Counted from the first letter of the stretch, positions 45,661 to 55,380 are shown. The stretch is 64,000 nt of DNA from Vibrio hannami (GCF_029589055.1 NZ_JARQZP010000007.1:1984001-2048000), one strand, 5' to 3'. Made by a program: numbers and translations. The notes: a model not told the origin generated them from the letters alone.

Positions 45661-46491
45661 CTAATTTTTATTTATCTTATTTACAACTTTAACCACATCC
45701 ATTGTCTCTTCAAAGTCGTGAACGCGAATAATATGAGCGCCTTTTATCGCAGCTATCGCTGCACACGCAAGGCTGCCAGCTACGCTTTGTTCTGGCGTTT
45801 TATCTAATACTTTAAAGATCATCGACTTGCGGGACATTCCCGCCAGGATTGGCAAATTAAACTCGTGGAACTCATCCAAACGCTCCAGGAGTTCATAATT
45901 ATGCTCCACGGTTTTCCCAAAACCAAATCCAGGATCAAGAATTAACTTAGATTTGTCGATTCCAACCTCAGCACAAGCATTTATTCTTTCTTCCAGGAAC
46001 TCTTCTACTTCCTGCATTAAATCCTTATATTCCGGCGCATTTTGCATAGTTCTTGGCTGGCCTTTCATATGCATTAGACAAACAGGCACATCTAGCTCAG
46101 CAGCTACAACTAAACAGCCTGGCTCCGTTAGTGCCCTGATATCATTAATAATATCAGCACCAGCATTTACAGCCTGACGCATTACCTCAGCTTTGCTGGT
46201 ATCAATAGAAATCCAGATATCTTTGTGTTTTTCGCGGATAGCTGTAATCACAGGAACCGTTCGCTCCAGTTCTTCTTCGAGCAAAACTTCGCTTGCGCCC
46301 GGGCGAGTAGACTCGCCGCCAATATCAATAATAGTGACACCAGCTGCAATCATTTTTTCAGCTTGCTCTAATGCTTTTTCTATAGAGTTGAACTGACCGC
46401 CATCGGAAAAGGAGTCCGGGGTAACATTAAGTATGCCCATCACCTGAGGAGTAGAAAGGGAAAGGGTCTTGTTTCTGGAAGTTAATATCAT
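45661..46491 (-). CDS. folP: Dihydropteroate synthase
   Basis: Joins p-aminobenzoate with the pterin pyrophosphate in folate synthesis; the sulfonamide target. 276-residue TIM barrel with GILNVTPDSFSDGG near 20 and DIGGESTRPGA near 57, and later CLMHMKGQPRTMQ. Lies between ftsH and glmM, the standard order. Confidence 0.97.
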   Translation of the reverse strand: MILTSRNKTLSLSTPQVMGILNVTPDSFSDGGQFNSIEKALEQAEKMIAAGVTIIDIGGESTRPGASEVLLEEELERTVPVITAIREKHKDIWISIDTSKAEVMRQAVNAGADIINDIRALTEPGCLVVAAELDVPVCLMHMKGQPRTMQNAPEYKDLMQEVEEFLEERINACAEVGIDKSKLILDPGFGFGKTVEHNYELLERLDEFHEFNLPILAGMSRKSMIFKVLDKTPEQSVAGSLACAAIAAIKGAHIIRVHDFEETMDVVKVVNKINKN

Positions 46492-46514
46492 GGGTAGAAC
46501 ATTCGAACTAAAAG

Positions 46515-46541
46515 AAAAAACCCCGAGCAGTTCCCGGGGCT
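46515..46541 (-). terminator. Terminator between ftsH and folP
   Basis: On the minus strand CCCCG pairs with CGGGG around a 9-base loop and is followed by TTTTTT. The stem is short, so partial read-through into folP-glmM is likely. Confidence 0.75.
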
Positions 46542-46560
46542 TATAATTACTTATTAAAGA

Positions 46561-48525
46561 TTACTCTTCGCCATCTTTAGGCTTAGCATCAGTGCTGGTC
46601 TCTGAAGTAGCCGCTGGCTCTTCTTTCTTCACTTCTGCTTTTGGTTCAGGATTTAGCGCTTCTTTGGCTTCCGCTTTTGCTTTAGCAACTTTAGCTTCGG
46701 CATCAGCACTCCAACCCTGTGGCTCACGAATATCTTCTTTACGATCCATCAGGTCATCAATCTGACCAGCATCAATGGTCTCGTATTTCATCAACGCATC
46801 TTTCATCGAGTGCATGATATCCATGTTATCTTCAAGGATCTTCTTCGCACGCTCATAGTTGCGGTCGATAATTTTGCGAACTTCGTCATCAATCAGCTTA
46901 GCGGTATCGTCAGACATATGTTTCGTCTGAGTCACGCTACGGCCAAGGAATACCTCGCCTTCTTCTTCTGCATAAAGAAGAGGACCAAGTTTTTCAGAGA
47001 AGCCCCACTGAGTCACCATCTTACGAGCAATATCCGTAGCACGCTCGATATCGTTCGAAGCGCCTGTAGATACTTTTTCTGCACCGTAAATCAACTCTTC
47101 AGCTAGTCGACCACCGTAAAGGCTAGAGATCATAGACTCAAGATGCTGACGAGACATACTTACACGATCTTGCTCAGGCAAGTACATAGTCACACCAAGT
47201 GCTCGCCCACGAGGGATGATAGACACCTTGTATACAGGATCATGCTCAGGAACGATGCGACCTACGATAGCGTGACCAGCTTCATGGTAAGCAGTAGACT
47301 CTTTAGTCTCATCCGTCATTACCATAGAACGACGTTCTGCACCCATCATGATCTTGTCTTTCGCAAGCTCAAATTCGACCATAGAAACGTTGCGCTTGTT
47401 ACCACGAGCTGCAAACAGAGCCGCTTCGTTAACAAGGTTTGCCAGGTCTGCACCAGAGAAGCCTGGAGTACCACGAGCAATCAATGATGGTTCAACATCA
47501 CCAGCAAGAGGCACTTTGCGCATGTGCACTTTAAGAATCTGCTCACGACCACGAACATCTGGAAGACCAACGACTACCTGACGGTCAAATCGACCAGGAC
47601 GAAGTAGTGCCGGGTCAAGTACGTCAGGACGGTTAGTCGCAGCGATAACGATAATACCTTCGTTACCTTCGAAACCATCCATCTCTACCAGCATCTGGTT
47701 AAGCGTTTGTTCACGTTCATCGTGACCACCACCTACACCAGCACCACGCTGACGACCTACCGCATCGATCTCATCGATAAAGATGATACAAGGTGCGGCT
47801 TTCTTAGCTTGTTCGAACATGTCACGCACACGAGATGCACCCACACCAACGAACATTTCTACGAAGTCTGAACCAGAGATTGTGAAAAACGGTACTTTTG
47901 CTTCACCAGCGATAGCTTTCGCAAGAAGCGTTTTACCAGTACCCGGAGGACCAACCATCAGAACACCAGTCGGAATTTTACCGCCAAGTTTCTGGAAACG
48001 GCTAGGGTCTCTTAGGTAGTCAACGAGTTCTTTAACATCTTCTTTCGCTTCGTCACAGCCAGCAACATCAGCAAATGTTGTCTTGATCTGCTCTTCGCTC
48101 ATCATACGAGCTTTACTCTTACCAAATGACATGGCGCCTTTACCGCCGCCGCCCTGCATTTGGCGCATAAAGAAAATCCAAACACCAATCAACAGAATCA
48201 TTGGGAACCATGAAATAAAGATGGTGCCCAACAAACTCTGTTCTTCAGGAGGTGTGCCCTGAACTTTCACGTTTTGATTAATTAAATCGTCAAGCAGCTT
48301 CTCATCATAAATCGGCATGTAAGTTACATAGCGCGAGTTATCACGACGATAGAATACAATTTCGCGATCGTTAAATTGCGCTTCACGTATCTGGCCTTGG
48401 CCAACGTCTTATACAAATGTGGTGTAATCCACTGCTCTTCCATTGGTTTCACCAGGGCCAAAGCTCTGGAATACCGACATTAGGACTACAGCGATAACCA
48501 GCCACAGAATTAAGTTTTTTGCCAT
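46561..48525 (-). pseudogene. ftsH: ATP-dependent zinc metalloprotease FtsH, interrupted by an in-frame stop
   Basis: Membrane AAA+ protease that degrades LpxC, sigma-32 and damaged membrane proteins. The frame from ATG 48525 begins MAKNLILWLVIAVVLMSVFQ (first TM helix) and reads to ...VDYTTFV, where codon 39 is TAA (48409-48411). The ortholog has lysine there (AAA), so one A-to-T change explains it. The frame continues without shift through the periplasmic domain, second TM helix, Walker A GPPGTGKTLLAKA, Walker B IIFIDEIDAVG and the zinc site HEAGH to the end; 654 codons in all. An internal ATG at 48318 could restart translation but lacks a Shine-Dalgarno and would lose the first TM helix. 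FtsH is essential in E. coli. Confidence 0.9.
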
Positions 48526-48702
48526 GTCACTCAAGGTGTAAGCCTCTCGATAACTAATTGTAATTTAAAGGTAGGGTACTACAGTTTCTGATACCAATCT
48601 ATACGGCTTCACTAATGAATTTGATAGATAGTAACTATTATTGTAGCAACAGTGTTTAATTTAAACGTTTAATTTTTAATGCGACTTTAGTTATAAGAGT
48701 AG

Positions 48703-48975
48703 TTAACCCTTGTAACCTATTGCAACTATATATACTTTTCGCGAGCGAGCCCGGGAAGAATCTGGCTTGCGAATCTTCATTACTTTGAACAAATCGCGAA
48801 CCTCTTTGATGTACTAATCAAAGCCCTCACCCTGGAAAGCTTTGACCACAAAGCTACTATTGGGAGTAAGAACCTATCGACACATATCAAGTGCAAGTCC
48901 AACTTAGTACATTGCCTTTGGTTGATCAACCGCCTTATTCCCAGCCATATTAGGTCGAATACGCTCTAATAAACT
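48703..48975 (-). pseudogene. rlmE: Remnant of 23S rRNA methyltransferase RlmE (RrmJ/FtsJ)
   Basis: On the minus strand the conserved C-terminal half can still be read: LLERI, then PNMAGNKAVDQPKAMY, a stop (TAA at 48904-48906), V-G-LALDMCR, a stop (TAG), VLTPNSSFVVKAFQGEGFD, a stop (TAG), YIKEVRDLFKVMKIRKPDSS and the natural end VYIVAIGYKG. About 12 residues between LLER and PNM (the DVV-SDMA block) are deleted. The N-terminal half with the SAM-binding site is absent. Intact RlmE is about 209 residues and makes Um2552 in 23S rRNA. The position between yhbY and ftsH is the normal one. Confidence 0.92.
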
Positions 48976-49109
48976 TATATAGACGACTAATAAATTATAG
49001 TCTTCGGTACTAGATGGCGTTAAAATGTCGTTTTTCAACCCCAATGTCTGCTTATCTTTAAAATTATAAAGATACACAGATAGAGTAAAATTAACTAATT
49101 GGCCGCGCA

Positions 49110-49406
49110 ATGAATTTAAGCACCAAACAAAAGCAGCACCTTAAAGGCCTGGCACACAATCTGAAACCTGTTGTGCTACTAGGCGCAAATGGACTTACAG
49201 AAGCAGTGCTAGCGGAAATCGAACTTGCTCTTGATCACCACGAACTAATCAAAATCAAAGTTGCTTCTGAAGACAGAGAAACTAAAAACCTGATTATTGA
49301 CGCTATTGTTCGTGAATCTGGCGCAGAAAAAGTACAAACTATCGGTAAAGTACTGGTTCTGTACCGTCAGACTGAAGAGCGTAAAATCGAGTTGCCACGC
49401 AAATAA
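49110..49406 (+). CDS. yhbY: Ribosome assembly RNA-binding protein YhbY
   Basis: 98-residue CRM-domain protein associated with pre-50S particles. LSTKQKQHLKGLAHNLKPVV opens the domain, and the GANGLTEAV loop matches the GxxG-type RNA-binding turn. In gamma-proteobacteria it is divergent from rlmE-ftsH, as here, except that rlmE has decayed. A bidirectional terminator follows. Confidence 0.95.
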   Translation: MNLSTKQKQHLKGLAHNLKPVVLLGANGLTEAVLAEIELALDHHELIKIKVASEDRETKNLIIDAIVRESGAEKVQTIGKVLVLYRQTEERKIELPRK

Positions 49407-49450
49407 CACTCGATTTAAATCTCAGTTCACCTGCGTATATGTCAGGTAAT

Positions 49451-49480
49451 AAGAAGGCCGCAATAAATGCGGCCTTCTTT
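49451..49480. terminator. Bidirectional terminator between yhbY and greA
   Basis: AAGAAGGCCGCA at 49451-49462 pairs perfectly with TGCGGCCTTCTT at 49468-49479 around a 5-base loop; it serves both convergent genes. Confidence 0.92.
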
Positions 49481-49517
49481 AGTTCTTGCAATAACAACTC
49501 TAACTGTAATTTCGTAA

Positions 49518-49991
49518 TTAGATGTACGCTACCTTGTCGATTTCGTAATCTTTATCTCCACCAGGAGTAGAAATCACAACTTCATCGCCTTCCATTTTAC
49601 CGATAAGGCCACGAGCAATAGGTGAGCTAACCGAGATACGTCCCGCTTTAATATCTGCTTCATTATCACCTACAATTTGGTAAGTAGATTCAGCATCATT
49701 ATCCAGGTCAATAAGCGTTACTGTTGTACCAAAAATTACTTTGCCCGTATTTTCCATCTTAGTTACATCAATTACCTGTGCAACAGACAGTTTATACTCA
49801 ATATCTCTGATCTGAGCTTCACAAATTCCCTGCTCTTCACGTGCAGCGTGGTATTCGGCGTTTTCTTTCAGGTCACCTAATTCACGAGCTTCAGCAATTG
49901 CCTCAGAAATAAGTGGACGACGCTTAAGTAGTACTTCAAGTTCTTCACGCAGCTTTCGTTCGCCGCGGACAGTCATTGGAATCTTTTCCAT
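49518..49991 (-). CDS. greA: Transcription elongation factor GreA
   Basis: Rescues backtracked RNA polymerase by stimulating transcript cleavage. The 157-residue protein starts at ATG 49991 (MEKIPMTVRGERKLREELEV), matching family N-termini; the open frame extends 67 codons upstream without conservation. The coiled-coil tip has the acidic pair in ARELGDLKENAEYHAAREEQ (residues about 41-60), and the C-terminal domain follows. Confidence 0.95.
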   Translation of the reverse strand: MEKIPMTVRGERKLREELEVLLKRRPLISEAIAEARELGDLKENAEYHAAREEQGICEAQIRDIEYKLSVAQVIDVTKMENTGKVIFGTTVTLIDLDNDAESTYQIVGDNEADIKAGRISVSSPIARGLIGKMEGDEVVISTPGGDKDYEIDKVAYI

Positions 49992-50538
49992 TTTATATAA
50001 ACCTCTAATTCCAAAGCCAGCTTTGGACAAAAAACGCCCACTCAACAGGTGCTGAGTAGGACGTAATAAACGTATCGAATTAAGGGTAGTGTAAACAAAG
50101 TTGCTGCGAGAATCACTAGCAAATAAGACTGCTCTCTTCACATTTCCCGCGCAAACGAGGTAAATAGTTATAAAAACAAAGACCCAGATCACACTTTAAA
50201 AGCTAAAAAACACGAAAACATCTAAATCAACAATTCTAGCCCCACTTTTAAGAGAAATTTACAAAATAAATTTATACCAATAAATACAGCACGTTAATAA
50301 CTAAAGACAACAACACGGCGCACTATAAAATTTTATTTTAGATCATTTTACTCCCTGTCCCACAACATTCAGCAGTACAACTTCTTCAGCGAACGAATAT
50401 TTCATCACACATAAAATCAACTTGCTGAATTAAATAATCCCTGCCGAGAGATTTTGATTAGTAGCATACAACAGCGTGATAGTTCGTTCGCGATATTACT
50501 AAACACTCATAGGATTAACTAGAAAATAGGATATTACG
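49992..50538 (+). promoter_or_regulatory. Long gap upstream of the first porin gene
   Basis: 547 bases without a credible gene, A+T rich towards the porin. A hairpin CCAAAG-CCAG-CTTTGG lies about 20 bases upstream of greA. The region near the porin should hold its promoter; ompU promoters in Vibrio are ToxR-controlled and long, but I could not identify a definite ToxR site here. A CRP-like half-site GATCACAC is at about 50188. Confidence 0.35.
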
Positions 50539-51546
50539 ATGAACAAGAAAATCATCGCGTTAGCAGTGGCGTTTGCTGCAACAGGTGCAAGTGCAGCAAC
50601 AATTTACGAAAACGATTCAACAAAAGTCGGCTTTAAAGGTGAAATTGATGCATACCTGAGCCAATATGAGCTTAAGGGAACAAGCAATGATGCTAAAACT
50701 GACCCTGACATCGATCTATGGGCAAAGGTGCAAATCGATGCAAATCATCAGCTAAATGACGATGTTTTAGTATTTGGTTCTTTTGAAATAGAGAATGGCA
50801 ACGGCTTCCTACCAGGTGACAATGATTCAAACAGCGTGTCAACAGATGACCTTTACATTGGTGCAATGTTTGGCGACAACTTCGGTTTCGCTGTAGGTGA
50901 AATCGGCGATTTCGGTGATTCATTGGATGCAATTATTATCGATAATACCAACGAAGGTGTTGGTTACGTAGATGATGTAGCAAGTCGTTTTGAGTCTAAA
51001 GGTCACGCACTAAGCCTAAAATATCAAACTGAAAGTCTAAAACTGATTGCGGACACTTACCTACATCAGGACGAAGATAAAGACGCAACATACGGTGTAT
51101 CTGCATCTTATGATATCGCTGGTTTTAATCTTGGTGCATCTTATCAGGATCACGGTAACCGTCATGCTTACGATGAAACAAACGATGGCGACAACACTGT
51201 TATGGGTGTAAAAGTTGGCTACGGTATCGCAGGTTTCTCAATCGCAACTCACTACGTTAAAGAAGAAATTAATAGCGTAGATATTGACGTTTACGGTGTT
51301 TCTGCTGACTACCAGATCGATGCTGTTCGTCTATACACTTCAGTTTACACTGGTGAGGTGGATACAACAGATGCAGATCTGGACGCATACACAGTTGGTG
51401 TTGATTACGCTGTATCGGATGACCTGACCGCGTTTGTTGAGTACTCATCATCTGAAGGTACTACATTTGTTGCGGAAAACACTCCTGGTTTTGTTGAAGC
51501 TTCAGAAACTGACGTTGCTGTTGCGGGTGTTTACTACACTTTCTAA
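50539..51546 (+). CDS. Outer-membrane porin, OmpU-like paralogue
   Basis: 335-residue gram-negative porin. A signal peptide (1-19, ending SASA-like ATGASA before ATIYEN) is followed by a 16-strand-type barrel pattern of alternating aromatic and polar residues and a C-terminal phenylalanine (GVYYTF), the BAM recognition signal. It is very acidic, rich in Asp. It shares its first ten residues, MNKKIIALAV, with the downstream porin but differs beyond, so it is an old paralogue rather than a recent duplicate. Own terminator. Confidence 0.88.
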   Translation: MNKKIIALAVAFAATGASAATIYENDSTKVGFKGEIDAYLSQYELKGTSNDAKTDPDIDLWAKVQIDANHQLNDDVLVFGSFEIENGNGFLPGDNDSNSVSTDDLYIGAMFGDNFGFAVGEIGDFGDSLDAIIIDNTNEGVGYVDDVASRFESKGHALSLKYQTESLKLIADTYLHQDEDKDATYGVSASYDIAGFNLGASYQDHGNRHAYDETNDGDNTVMGVKVGYGIAGFSIATHYVKEEINSVDIDVYGVSADYQIDAVRLYTSVYTGEVDTTDADLDAYTVGVDYAVSDDLTAFVEYSSSEGTTFVAENTPGFVEASETDVAVAGVYYTF

Positions 51547-51571
51547 TCACGGAAGTTAATCTCAAAATTTC

Positions 51572-51608
51572 AAAACACCTGCAATGTAAGCAGGTGTTTT
51601 TTTTCGTA
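51572..51608 (+). terminator. Terminator of the first porin gene
   Basis: AAAACACCTGC at 51572-51582 pairs perfectly with GCAGGTGTTTT at 51590-51600, followed by more T. Confidence 0.92.
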
Positions 51609-51865
51609 CTAGTCAAACACCTATAAATCAGTCCAGACCTACCTCCACAGCACTTTATGTGCCATCTAAAAAAACATCTCTTTAGGCTATTTTTTATCAT
51701 TTAACTAACATTTGCGAGGGACTCGAGGTTAAAAAGGTCTTAGCAACAACCTATTCGCAAACGCCCTTAACTTAAAATAACGGCGTACAGTTGAGTGTGG
51801 TGTTCGCTGTTACAAAAACCTCGGCCTAGGAGCCGGGAATATGAACAGTAAATCAGGATAGAATT
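51609..51865 (+). promoter_or_regulatory. Intergenic region upstream of the second porin
   Basis: 257 bases with no gene, A+T rich, expected to hold the promoter of the second porin. AGGATAGAATT before the ATG at 51866 supplies the ribosome-binding site. I see no distinctive operator. Confidence 0.35.
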
Positions 51866-52891
51866 ATGAATAAGAAAATTATCGCTCTAGCAGTGGCTGC
51901 TGCGTCAGCTTCTTCAATCGCAACTGCAGCAGAAGTTTACAACCAGGATGGCACAAGATTGGACATCGGCGGTCGCGCTGAGTTCCGTGGTGATTTCGTT
52001 GGTAAGGATGACGGCACTGAGTTAGAAGGTTCTATGAACAACAAAAGCCGTTTCCGTTTAAATGTTGGCGGCGAAACTCAGGTTACAGATAACCTGACTG
52101 GTTTTGGCTTCTATGAAGGTGAGCAGGGTGTGAATTCATCTTCAAGTAACGACGCTAACGATTCTTTCAAGCAGCGTTATGCATTTGCTGGTCTAAAAGG
52201 TGACTTCGGTGCGCTATCTTTCGGTCGTCAGGATACTGCTGCCGTTCAGATTTCTCAAATGTCTGACGTAACAACATTTACTGGCGCACAAAAAACATTT
52301 ATCGACGCTGGTGATGAGCAGATCAATAACACTATTCTTTACACAGCTGATATCGACGATCTAACACTGAAAGCAAGTTACATTGCTGGCAGTGAAAAAG
52401 ATACTGATGGTTACGGTCTATCTGCTATCTACACACTACCTATGGGCCTAGGCTTCGGTCTTGGCTACTCTGAAGATGGTAAAGCGACAAACGGTACTGA
52501 CGGCACTAAGGGTAAAGCTGTAATCGCTGGTCTTAACTATACAATGGATGCTCTATACCTGGGTGCAACCTATACTCAAGGTGATACTGGCGTAAATGAT
52601 GGTGACGAGTTCAACGGTATGGAATTCGCGGCTGTATACAGCTTCGATAACAACTTTGCACTAAAAGGTGCTTACCAGAAGACTGAAATCGATCCAACTG
52701 CGGGTAGCAAGTACAACGCGAGTGACTTCTTCGAACTTACTGGTGAATACAACTTCAACAGCAACCTAAATGCGTATGTATCTTACATGTTCAATAACCT
52801 TGACCAAAAAGATATGAACATGATCATCACAGATGGTTACTCAAAAGATGCGGATGACACTCTACGTCTAGGTCTTAAGTACTCTTTCTAA
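51866..52891 (+). CDS. ompU: Outer-membrane porin OmpU
   Basis: 341-residue general porin of the OmpU type. The signal peptide runs to about residue 22 (before EVYNQDG), then GTRLDIGGRAEFRGDF, the OmpU-like first strand, and GFYEGEQG near 90; the C-terminus ends LRLGLKYSF. OmpU is the ToxR-activated major porin of Vibrio, conferring bile resistance. Of the two porins here this one looks closer to V. cholerae OmpU (GGRAE and GFYEGE motifs). greA nearby supports the assignment. Terminator follows at 52921. Confidence 0.85.
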   Translation: MNKKIIALAVAAASASSIATAAEVYNQDGTRLDIGGRAEFRGDFVGKDDGTELEGSMNNKSRFRLNVGGETQVTDNLTGFGFYEGEQGVNSSSSNDANDSFKQRYAFAGLKGDFGALSFGRQDTAAVQISQMSDVTTFTGAQKTFIDAGDEQINNTILYTADIDDLTLKASYIAGSEKDTDGYGLSAIYTLPMGLGFGLGYSEDGKATNGTDGTKGKAVIAGLNYTMDALYLGATYTQGDTGVNDGDEFNGMEFAAVYSFDNNFALKGAYQKTEIDPTAGSKYNASDFFELTGEYNFNSNLNAYVSYMFNNLDQKDMNMIITDGYSKDADDTLRLGLKYSF

Positions 52892-52920
52892 TCTGATTAC
52901 TTAGACTTTATATTGATCAA

Positions 52921-52945
52921 GAGCCTCCGCCCGGAGGCTCTTTGC
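52921..52945 (+). terminator. Terminator of ompU
   Basis: GAGCCTCCG at 52921-52929 pairs perfectly with CGGAGGCTC at 52932-52940, followed by TTTGCTTTT. Confidence 0.9.
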
Positions 52946-53023
52946 TTTTAAGAAACAATTCTACATTGTGCTCTCTCCCAGTTTTTATATACTCTGAAGA
53001 AATATCATAGAGATTCTGTTTTT

Positions 53024-54430
53024 ATGCGCCTATTCACTCTAGCTGTTCTATTATTTTGCAGCCTCTCATCATACGCTTATTCACCTATAGAAATGCTTCC
53101 TCAAGGTAGCAGAGTTGGTATCTCTGTAGAAGACAAGCAACAGTCTCTTTTTGAACTGAATAAAGAGCAGCTATTTCCACCAGCCAGCACTCTAAAGGTG
53201 GTGACCGCACTTGCTGCAAAGCTGGAACTTGGGGATGACTTCAAGTTTGAAACCAGGCTGGAACAGAACGGCGACGATATCATTATAAATTTCTCTGGTG
53301 ATCCGACATTAACATCTAAGGATCTGGCGAATCTCTTAGCCCAGTTGAAGCTGAATAGCATCAGTGCAATAAAGGGGGATATCCTTCTCAATAAGGCGGC
53401 CTTTACCGGGTATGAGAGAGGGGTTGGATGGCCCTGGGATATTTTAGGCGTCTGTTATAGTGCCCCATCCAGCGCAATTACCCTGGATGAAAATTGCGTT
53501 CAAGCCTCGATTTATACTAATCAGGATGGAACAACCCGAGTTTACGTTCCTGAACATCAACCTATCAGCGTTATGACTAGAGCCATTTCGGTAGATAAAG
53601 AGGTTCAAGAATCCCAACAATGCTCATTAGAGTTAAACACCTTTGATAACAATCACTACGAGCTTTCTGGCTGTCTAAGCCATCGCAGCAAGCCATTACC
53701 CTTAAAGTTTGCTGTTCAGGAAACTGAGAGCTATACAGCGCAAACTATCCGACATCTCCTAAACACTAACAACATAGCCTTTGACGGCAATATATATTCG
53801 ACGCTTGAACAGCGAGGGGAGCTTTTGGCTACCCATAGCTCAAAACCTCTGTCAGAACTACTGGATACTATGCTTAAAGAGTCTGACAACCTGATCGCAG
53901 ACAATATTGTAAAAACGCTTGGAGCCAGGTTTTATATCCAACCCGGCAGCTTTGGAAACGGCACCGAAGCGGTAAAACAGATCATATTCTCACATACCGG
54001 AATTAATATGGAATCGGCTCAGCTGGCTGATGGTTCCGGATTATCTCGCAATAACCGAATGTCACCCGAGATGATGACACGGATACTTTCTTATATTTGG
54101 AAGCATGATTCAGAACTGCACCTAATTTCACTTCTTCCTAGTGCCGGAGAAAGCGGGACACTTAAATATCGAAGAAGCATGCGCAAAAACCCTGTCAAAG
54201 GACATTTGAAAGCCAAGAGTGGTTCGCTATATGGAAGTTATAATATGGCAGGATATGTATTGAATGAGAGCGGCCAGCCGAAAGCAACCTTTGTTCAGTT
54301 TGTAACAGATTACTATCCGCCGAAAAGAAGTGATGACAAACCTGCCATCACTCCTGCGATATTTCAATTTGAGAAGGCCTTTTATCAGGATCTGCTTAAG
54401 CTATCCCTAAAAAGTAATTCACTACAGTAA
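53024..54430 (+). CDS. dacB: D-alanyl-D-alanine carboxypeptidase/endopeptidase PBP4
   Basis: Periplasmic class C penicillin-binding protein that trims and cleaves peptidoglycan cross-links. 468 residues, with a signal peptide (1-18). The nucleophile motif is STLK near residue 56; SRNN near 340 is the SxN motif; KSGSL near 400 replaces the usual KTG. The insert between the first two motifs is the PBP4-specific domain. Its 3' end overlaps the convergent mgtE by 35 bases. Confidence 0.93.
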   Translation: MRLFTLAVLLFCSLSSYAYSPIEMLPQGSRVGISVEDKQQSLFELNKEQLFPPASTLKVVTALAAKLELGDDFKFETRLEQNGDDIIINFSGDPTLTSKDLANLLAQLKLNSISAIKGDILLNKAAFTGYERGVGWPWDILGVCYSAPSSAITLDENCVQASIYTNQDGTTRVYVPEHQPISVMTRAISVDKEVQESQQCSLELNTFDNNHYELSGCLSHRSKPLPLKFAVQETESYTAQTIRHLLNTNNIAFDGNIYSTLEQRGELLATHSSKPLSELLDTMLKESDNLIADNIVKTLGARFYIQPGSFGNGTEAVKQIIFSHTGINMESAQLADGSGLSRNNRMSPEMMTRILSYIWKHDSELHLISLLPSAGESGTLKYRRSMRKNPVKGHLKAKSGSLYGSYNMAGYVLNESGQPKATFVQFVTDYYPPKRSDDKPAITPAIFQFEKAFYQDLLKLSLKSNSLQ

Positions 54431-55241
54431 AGTAGATCCAGATACCTGAAATATCGACAATTGAGGCTAATACCGGGCTCACCAATACCGCAGGATCCAG
54501 CTTAAATGCTCTTGCGAGTATTGGCAGCAATCCGCCTAATGTTGTCGATATGGTTACCTGAATAAACAAGGCTACTGATATTGCCAGGGCGATAATGGAT
54601 AGGTCAAAACCGCCAGTAGATGTTTCCCCAGTGAAAAACATGACCCTACCAACAATCACAACGGCGACAACCAGTGCTAAACACACTGCTACCCTGCTCT
54701 CTTTCCAGAACACACTCAACCACTGCCTTTTTCGTAGCTCACCGGTAGCCAGTGCCCTAATAACCAGAGTCGCTGCCTGAGTTCCGGTATTACCTCCAGC
54801 AGCCGCGATAACTGGCATATAAACCGCCAGAAGCACTAACTGGCTGATTGTATCTTCGTACTGCGCGATGATAAGCCCGGATACAATACCCAAAAGTGCC
54901 AGCATCACGATCCAGCCAACACGTTGTTTCACATGTTCTAAAACACTGGTTGATAGGTAACCGTCTGCCGTTTCCGCTTCAGAACGAATAAAACCCATTT
55001 GATGAGCAAAATGTCTGGCTCTTTTATGGTGTCCTCTTGATTCCATCTCCTGAATCAGGTGCTGGACATAAACCACAGTACAGTGAGAAAGAATTCCCAC
55101 CGCTTCTTCAATTGGCATTACTGCCAAAAGCTCGATCTGCTTTTCTTCTTCATACTGTAGAAAAGCGTTACGCGCTGCACCAATTTCCGCAGAAGAAAAT
55201 GGTGTTGTTTGTTCAATATAAATATTGCTCATTACCGTCAT
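54396..55241 (-). CDS. mgtE: MgtE-family magnesium transporter lacking CBS domains
   Basis: Inner-membrane divalent cation channel/transporter, 281 residues, ATG at 55241 with GGGAG 8 bases upstream. Residues 1-100 resemble a shortened MgtE N domain; no CBS pair follows, whereas the common form (about 450 residues) has one that gates the pore by Mg2+. The five-helix membrane domain is complete, with PVIAAAGGNTGTQAATLVIR near 150 and the C-terminal LDPAVLVSPVLASIVDISG with the conserved Asp residues of the pore. Lacking the CBS gate, it may rely on expression control; a leader peptide with alternate RNA stems lies upstream. Confidence 0.88.
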   Translation of the reverse strand: MTVMSNIYIEQTTPFSSAEIGAARNAFLQYEEEKQIELLAVMPIEEAVGILSHCTVVYVQHLIQEMESRGHHKRARHFAHQMGFIRSEAETADGYLSTSVLEHVKQRVGWIVMLALLGIVSGLIIAQYEDTISQLVLLAVYMPVIAAAGGNTGTQAATLVIRALATGELRKRQWLSVFWKESRVAVCLALVVAVVIVGRVMFFTGETSTGGFDLSIIALAISVALFIQVTISTTLGGLLPILARAFKLDPAVLVSPVLASIVDISGIWIYFTVVNYFLGIA

Positions 55242-55380
55242 GGCGAATCTCCCGATTAGCTTAAGGTAACGACCATCAATACACAGATATACGCATACAA
55301 CGACCAAATACAGGTAGTCCTGCTGGTATATGTGTATTTGCAATTAGTATATGGAGAAAAATTGAGAAGAGTTTTTAGAA

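Noticed and set aside
48904..49110. A 68-codon minus-strand open frame ending PNMAGNKAVDQPKAMY
   Set aside because: Only its last third is conserved, and that part is clearly RlmE; it starts at TTG opposite the yhbY start. It is part of the rlmE remnant, not a gene.
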